Positions 59,354-64,000 of a stretch of 64,000 nt of DNA are shown piece by piece (position 1 is the stretch's first letter; every line of letters begins with the position of its first letter). The position numbers were made by a program, and so were the translations under genes. Source of the DNA: Bromus sterilis. Its lineage: Eukaryota > Streptophyta > Magnoliopsida > Poales > Poaceae. The notes beneath the pieces are model-generated. The model was not told the origin of the DNA, did no database searches, and saw only the letters and a list, made by a program, of their open reading frames with translations. The stretch spans positions 174,657,501 to 174,721,500 of the forward strand of contig OX465601.1 in the NCBI GenBank assembly GCA_950022295.1. Reading direction: 5' to 3'.

Positions 59354-59830
59354 CTAGCCCCAGGACACGGTGCTAAATAAAGTCACCCCACTCCTAGTTG
59401 TTGGGTCATGTTTCCCATTGCCATGCTCAAGATGTGCATGCCCCATATAGCCGCAAACATGGCAAAACACATGCATTTTCTCATACAACATCGAGTAGTA
59501 CACCTTCTTCTTATCCTTTGTAATGGAAACAAATCTTATCAGTGGTTTAGTAACATCCAACTTTACCCTGACACGAACAATTTTACCATTGCTCCATCTA
59601 CGGTTTAACATTATGCTTTCCACTGTATCAATTTTGTTTGCCAGTGATCGAATCATAGGGTCCTTCCTATAGGTGGAGGCAAGTCAACAACAATCTGGAC
59701 CCAAGCATGGAGTTTGTCCAGCACCACATCGTCGAAGTCTGTTATTAGCCATGGGCCTGATAAAATGTTCACTGGACCGAACCGCGAACGAATATTCCAC
59801 AACTAGTTGCTCAGTTTTTTTTCCAGGATA
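59354..59830 (-). pseudogene. LINE ORF1 remnant, 5'-truncated
   Basis: The - strand shows GPWLITDFDDVVLDKLHAWV (end of a DUF4283-like domain), GKIVRVRVKLDVTKPLIRFV and the Cys/His motif CHVCGYMGHAHLEHG, a degenerate CCHC knuckle typical of plant LINE ORF1 proteins that bind RNA. A frameshift occurs near 59660. The N-terminal half is absent, so the LINE is 5'-truncated at about 59810-59830, the usual outcome of incomplete reverse transcription. Confidence 0.78.
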
Positions 59831-60116
59831 GTTGCTCAGGTAATGGACTGCGGATTTGGGTTTGCGCCGGCCCGACCGGATCAGAGCATCGCCCAGAAAA
59901 AAACGCTCTTGCCTGGAGGGGAGAGTCATCACGACTCAGCCAAACAATACGTGTTTCAAAAAAATTATGTTTCTTTAAAGATCGAAAAGCTTTGGTTACG
60001 CGATTACTCCTCGCTAACATTTCTAGTTGCGAGATCTGTCTGCCGTGCGTGCTTTCCTTCCCCCTTGCTCCCCGTACAGACTCGACTCCCGTCCCGATTG
60101 ATTCTTTTCTCCGGCG
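59831..60116 (+). promoter_or_regulatory. Promoter-proximal region and 5' leader of the ZFPL1-like gene
   Basis: About 290 bp between the LINE end and the ATG. No clear TATA box. The 120 bp before the ATG are C/T-rich (CTTTCCTTCCCCCTTGCTCC), as in many grass leaders. The original upstream promoter may have been displaced by the LINE and LTR insertions. Confidence 0.45.
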
Positions 60117-63100
60117 ATGGTCGTTTGCAAATGCCGCAAGGTTAACTTGATCATCTCTCCGCCTATCCGGCGACGCCCCTGCGGCTTCTTTCTGTTGCGT
60201 ATCCGCATGTGAGAGGGGATTTTGGATCTGGGCAGGGGAAGTACGCGGTGGCGGATTTGGTGTTAGCGTGGTCTGGATCTGAGAGGGCACTGCGACCGCG
60301 GAATCGAAATTCTTAGTTTGGGATTTGTTGCTGGCGTGTTTTTGAGATTTGTCGGTGCTGCCTGTATTTTGTCTGTGTTGTTGATAGTGTGTGCTTTGGA
60401 TTTTCAGGCGACGAGGGTTTATTGCTTCGTCCACCAGGTTCCGGTCTGCGGCGAGTGCATCTGCTTCCCAGAGCATCAACTATGCGTGGTGAGCTTTTCC
60501 ACTTCATCCCCTCTCCTGGCGGGGCTCACACAAAGAAACACCAAACCACACAAGATCAAGAATAGTACTGTAGTACTACTCTAGTTTATATGTGACTGCT
60601 CAATGTGCTCTATCCTGTTTACTGTTTATAGTCTATCACAAGTTTGCCTGTCATGTTAGCTCTTGTATATATTGGCATTAAGCTTGCTGGACATGAGTGC
60701 CCATTCAAATATATGGTATCTCATATGCTTTGATATGTGCAACATAGGCTTGTTATGCGCCCATTCAAATATATGGTATCTCATATTAACCAATAACTCA
60801 TCATACAACTACTCTTGGGTGTATCTGAATATACAAGTTTGCTCCCTTATTTCACCTTGGAGCTTGTGCAAGGCTTGTTCCTTCATGTACATACAACCTT
60901 GCTCTCTCTCCTTTATTATCTGCCACATCATCAAAAATCCTAAGTGCCAAATTTTACCAGCAATCATCTTACAACCATTGGAGATGCCCACTTCCAATGC
61001 GTTGGCGCTTAGTGTGCTCTCTTAGGAGATGGTAGATTTTTAGAGACAACTACCCAAATGCATTGTATTTTACATATGCTTAATATTGGAGTAGACCCCA
61101 CTTTTATTAAGATACTTTAATGATGTATGTGTTGGATTCTGTGTACAGATGATTTCTTAGATAACAGGCGGTTCCATCATCTATCGTCATTAATTATGCA
61201 TCACATAGCCAGAAATCTGATGTGCCATGCTAATAGAGCCTAGGTAGGGCATTGGGATAGATCCATCTTTTTGTCCTTTCTAGTTGGCCCTAGAACAGAT
61301 TCACAGCCGTACAGTTTCTACCTCCACTCTTCTTACTCAAATATTTGGAATTCCTTATTGTTGCCTAGTCGTATTGATGCACCTATGCTGTAAATGTTTG
61401 TGACATAATATATGTGCATGCTATGATCATATCACTTTCCTGTTCTGTTTATTTTGTGTGACGAGAAAGTCAATAAACACATCAGTATGTATGGTTGCTA
61501 TTGGCTTCTTATCAACTACTTTTATATCCAAACCCAAACAAATGACTCTGTATTCTTACAATTCTGTTAAAGTAACTGTATAGCATTAATCTTACAGGAC
61601 CGATATCCTATTTTTACTTATTCTGTAGGTAAAAAACTATGCTGAATGGGTTGTTAATTCTGATTATGACTGGCCACAACACTGTTCTTTGTGTAATTTG
61701 GTTCTAGAAGCTGCAAGCGAAGGAACTACACGATTGGGTTGCCTCCGTATGTATTTCTTCAAGTAGAATATTTGACATTCATCTCTTGGAGCCACCTTTA
61801 CTAAATATAAACTATATATTTTGTCTTCTTGACATCTTTTAGATGTGATGCACACAAAATGCTTGATATCACATCTCCAAAGTTTTCCGGCCCAAACAGC
61901 ACCAGCAGGATTTGTCTGCCGCTCATGTTCCATTCCTGTAAGCTAATCTCTGGCTCGATATGCTATCACTTTGAGGCCACAGCAGCCTTTGACCTTAAAA
62001 TGTGACATAGTTATTTCCCTACAGTTATGGCCTCCTTCGAGTATTAAAGATACAGGTTCCAGCCTCCACGCTAAACTGAAGGAAGTAGTAGTCCAGGTTA
62101 GTCCTTCAAATCAGTTCTTGCAAGATCAAAACCACTTTTTCCTTGATTTTTTTTGCTTTGTTCGCATTTGTGCTAATAAATTCTTCTTTGGTGCAGTATT
62201 ACATTACCTATGAACTACTACTCTTGCAGCTAATTATATTTACTGCAAGGTTATTTTTGTCCACTGTTTGACAAAGATTGCACTTTTCTAACATGTCGCA
62301 GACTGGTCTGGAGAAGAATGTATTTGGGAATCATTTTGTGACAATGCCTAAAGCTGATGCCCGCACCCCCCCTGCATTTGCTTCAGACCCCCTTAAGCGT
62401 ATATCGTCTTCTGGTGAATCTACTGGTGCAAACACGGCTAACTCTTCGAAAGATGCAACTTTATCATCAGCGGTACTCTCCCAGGAGGGTACATATCCTG
62501 CTGGGATGTATTCTTCTGGGAGCCATGTGGAACCAGAAATAGTTGAAATAGATGGTCCTAGTCCCGTAACAACAAAGTTCCCAGAGCAGGAGCCCGGTTT
62601 CATCAGAAGTCCAAGCCCACACGGGGTAAGTCATGACATGTCCTTGTGTATATGGTTAACGTTTGTCTGTCTTCTGTTTAACTTTTGCTTAAGCAGACGT
62701 AGTAATCATATTCCTTCATTATGTAGCCTGGTGCCACGACAAGAAAAGGTGCTAACTATGTTGAGAGACAAAATTCAGAGATGTCTTATTATGCTGATGA
62801 TGAAGATGCAAACCGCAAAAAGTATGCTAAAAGGGGTAAGAATGTCGTTATAAAAAATCTATTTTCTGCATTCGTCTTTATGTCAGGTCCTTTGCGTATT
62901 TAGTTATACCGACCTTTTGCCATAAGATTATTTGAATTTTTTTAAATAGTCGAGGGGACATTTCTGTCTCCTCAAATTAATTGCCAAACACTAGTCATAT
63001 TTCCAGTCACCCGCAAAATAATTACTATCTTATTGTATCTCAGTTTGATGTGTTAACCTAGTCCTCTACCGCCCTTCTCTCACAATACACCTCTAATCCC

Positions 63101-63430
63101 GCGGTTGTGATACATCTAACATGAAATATACATGTGGATGCTGGAAATGCGTTAAGACTATTTATATTGGTTCATATATAACTAGTCAATTTGAGGTGGA
63201 ACATTTATTTGAAAAGGATGGTAGTGCTTGCTTCTTATGAAGCTTCAGTTTACAGGTACATACCGTCACAAATTTTTAAGGATGCTGCTACCTTTTTGGT
63301 CTAGTGCACTGCCAACATTACCAGTTACAGCACCCCCTAAAAAGGAAAATGATGCTCCAGAAGGCCGCTCACGACATCAGAGATCATCACGAATCGATCC
63401 CACAAAGATCTTACTTGCAATGGCAATCAT
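60117..63430 (+). CDS. ZFPL1: ZFPL1-like zinc finger protein (Golgi), eight coding exons, 3' end outside window
   Basis: Coding exons: 60117-60140, 60408-60488, 61629-61746, 61843-61937, 62025-62096, 62302-62625, 62727-62835 and 63256-63430, all with GT/AG introns and a continuous frame of 332 codons plus two bases. The start MVVCKCRKATRVYCFVHQVP opens the N-terminal zinc-binding (B-box-like) part (residues 1-35); a RING-like part follows (HCSLCN, LGCLHVMHTKCLISH, APAGFVCRSCSIPLW, residues about 50-110). The middle is Ser-rich and hydrophilic. Near the C-terminus come YYADDEDANRKKYAKRG, FLRMLLPFWSS and DPTKILLAMAIM, the start of the expected membrane segment. In animals ZFPL1 is an integral cis-Golgi membrane protein that binds GM130; plant orthologs are conserved but little studied. 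The last exon(s) with the rest of the membrane span are beyond 64000. Confidence 0.92.
60696..60787. repeat. 60-bp direct duplication in intron 2 of the ZFPL1-like gene
   Basis: GCCCATTCAAATATATGGTA followed by TCTCATAT occurs at about 60698 and again at about 60758. The spacer also shows partial similarity, so it looks like a local tandem duplication. Confidence 0.8.
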
Positions 63431-63610
63431 GTAAGGTTTCTAACTTTGCAATTTGATTTTGTGTTCTGTAGAAATGTTGCACCATTTATTATAAGAGTGT
63501 TCGTTCATTCTGTATGATATCCATTTCTTGATTTTTTGTGTGTATAAATAAATAGATATGTCTGTTCCTTCATTCTGTTAGCTTGATCTGACATAACAAG
63601 CATTTTTGTA

Positions 63611-63868
63611 CTCCCTCCGTCCTCAAAAGAGTGTACTTCCAACTTTTTTGGAGTCAAACTATTTTAAACTTTGACCGAGTTTACACAATAATATAACAAT
63701 ACTTGTGAAACCAAATGATTATATAATAAAAATATACTTCATAACGAATCTAATGATACTAATTTGGTGTTATAAATGTTGATGCATTTTTATATAATCA
63801 CAGTCAAAGTTTAAAAAGTTTGACTTTCGAACAAAGTTGGAAGTACACTCTTTTGAGGACGGAGGGAG
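63611..63868. mobile_element. Stowaway MITE in the last visible intron of the ZFPL1-like gene
   Basis: 258 bp flanked by TA (63609-63610 and 63869-63870). The ends are CTCCCTCCGTCCTCAAAAGA and its inverse GAGGACGGAGGGAG. The terminal inverted repeats extend for about 40 bp (AGAGTGTACTTCCAAC pairs with GTTGGAAGTACACTCT). This is a typical mariner-like MITE, common in grass introns. Confidence 0.95.
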
Positions 63869-63870
63869 TA

Positions 63871-64000
63871 TGTCTTAGATGTGAGTCCTATAAAGCTAAT
63901 AGTCTGTCAACACAAACTTTAAGATGTGTTTCATTTCCTTATTTTAAATTTGCCTTTTAGTTTGTGTTAGATATGAGGATTTTCATTTTTCTCGATTAAT
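63871..64000 (+). other. End of window: intron of the ZFPL1-like gene
   Basis: No acceptor site followed by the expected C-terminal membrane-span coding sequence can be seen between 63431 and 64000, so the intron continues past the window. Confidence 0.6.

Noticed and set aside
59807..59840. Direct repeat AGTTGCTCAG around the LINE 5' end as a target-site duplication
   Set aside because: The second copy should lie at the LINE 3' end, not 24 bp away; it is probably chance or a minor duplication.
63611..63868. microRNA precursor (long perfect hairpin)
   Set aside because: The terminal inverted repeats, TA duplication and CTCCCTCCGT ends identify a Stowaway MITE; small RNA data would be needed to claim more.

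Overview
This is plant nuclear DNA from a grass, most likely a Triticeae species (wheat, Aegilops or barley group). The evidence is an Angela/BARE/WIS-type copia LTR with its typical termini, long Ty3/gypsy LTRs nested inside one another, Stowaway MITEs, and one intron-containing host gene resembling plant ZFPL1. No bacterial or organellar genes are seen. About 92% of the window (1-59,830) is transposable-element DNA; the single host gene lies at 60,117 to beyond the right edge.

Layout, left to right. Element A (1-21,704) is a chromodomain Ty3/gypsy element (Tekay/Del-like) on the + strand. Its 5' LTR starts outside the window, and its gag-pol carries a stop codon and a frameshift. An Angela-type copia element on the - strand (5,401-16,588, target-site duplication CTAGG) sits inside A's integrase zinc-finger coding region. 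Within that span, 1,831 bp of A's pol is present a second time (12,622-14,452), followed by a complete Angela LTR. A itself lies in the LTR of a related older element, B (21,705-24,335). B lies in element C (24,336-30,915, - strand, Tat/Retand-like), which has a 71-bp tandem array downstream of pol. C lies in the 3' internal region of E, an Athila-like gypsy element (30,916 to about 36,300). E's LTR also contains element D, a Tat/Retand-like deletion derivative with TSD CTACC, and a small Stowaway MITE.

From 36,446 to 58,300 there is a solo LTR (F1, TSD GCTCA). It contains a second solo LTR of the same family (F2, TSD AAGTT) and a near-complete Tat/Retand-like element G (43,997-57,521, TSD GGAGG). 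G carries gag-pol on the + strand and, between pol and its 3' LTR, a spliced-looking gene on the opposite strand that resembles the 'putative gypsy type transposon' family. F1 is inserted in a 5'-truncated LINE (- strand) whose endonuclease coding continues on both sides of it.

The LINE ends about 290 bp before the start codon of a ZFPL1-like gene (+ strand, eight coding exons visible, last exon(s) off the window). That gene encodes an N-terminal double zinc-binding region and a basic pre-membrane segment, as in the Golgi protein ZFPL1. A Stowaway MITE lies in its last visible intron. The transposon open reading frames do not form operons: each set belongs to one retroelement and most are broken. 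Orders of insertion follow from the nesting and the target-site duplications. Divergence values are hand counts.
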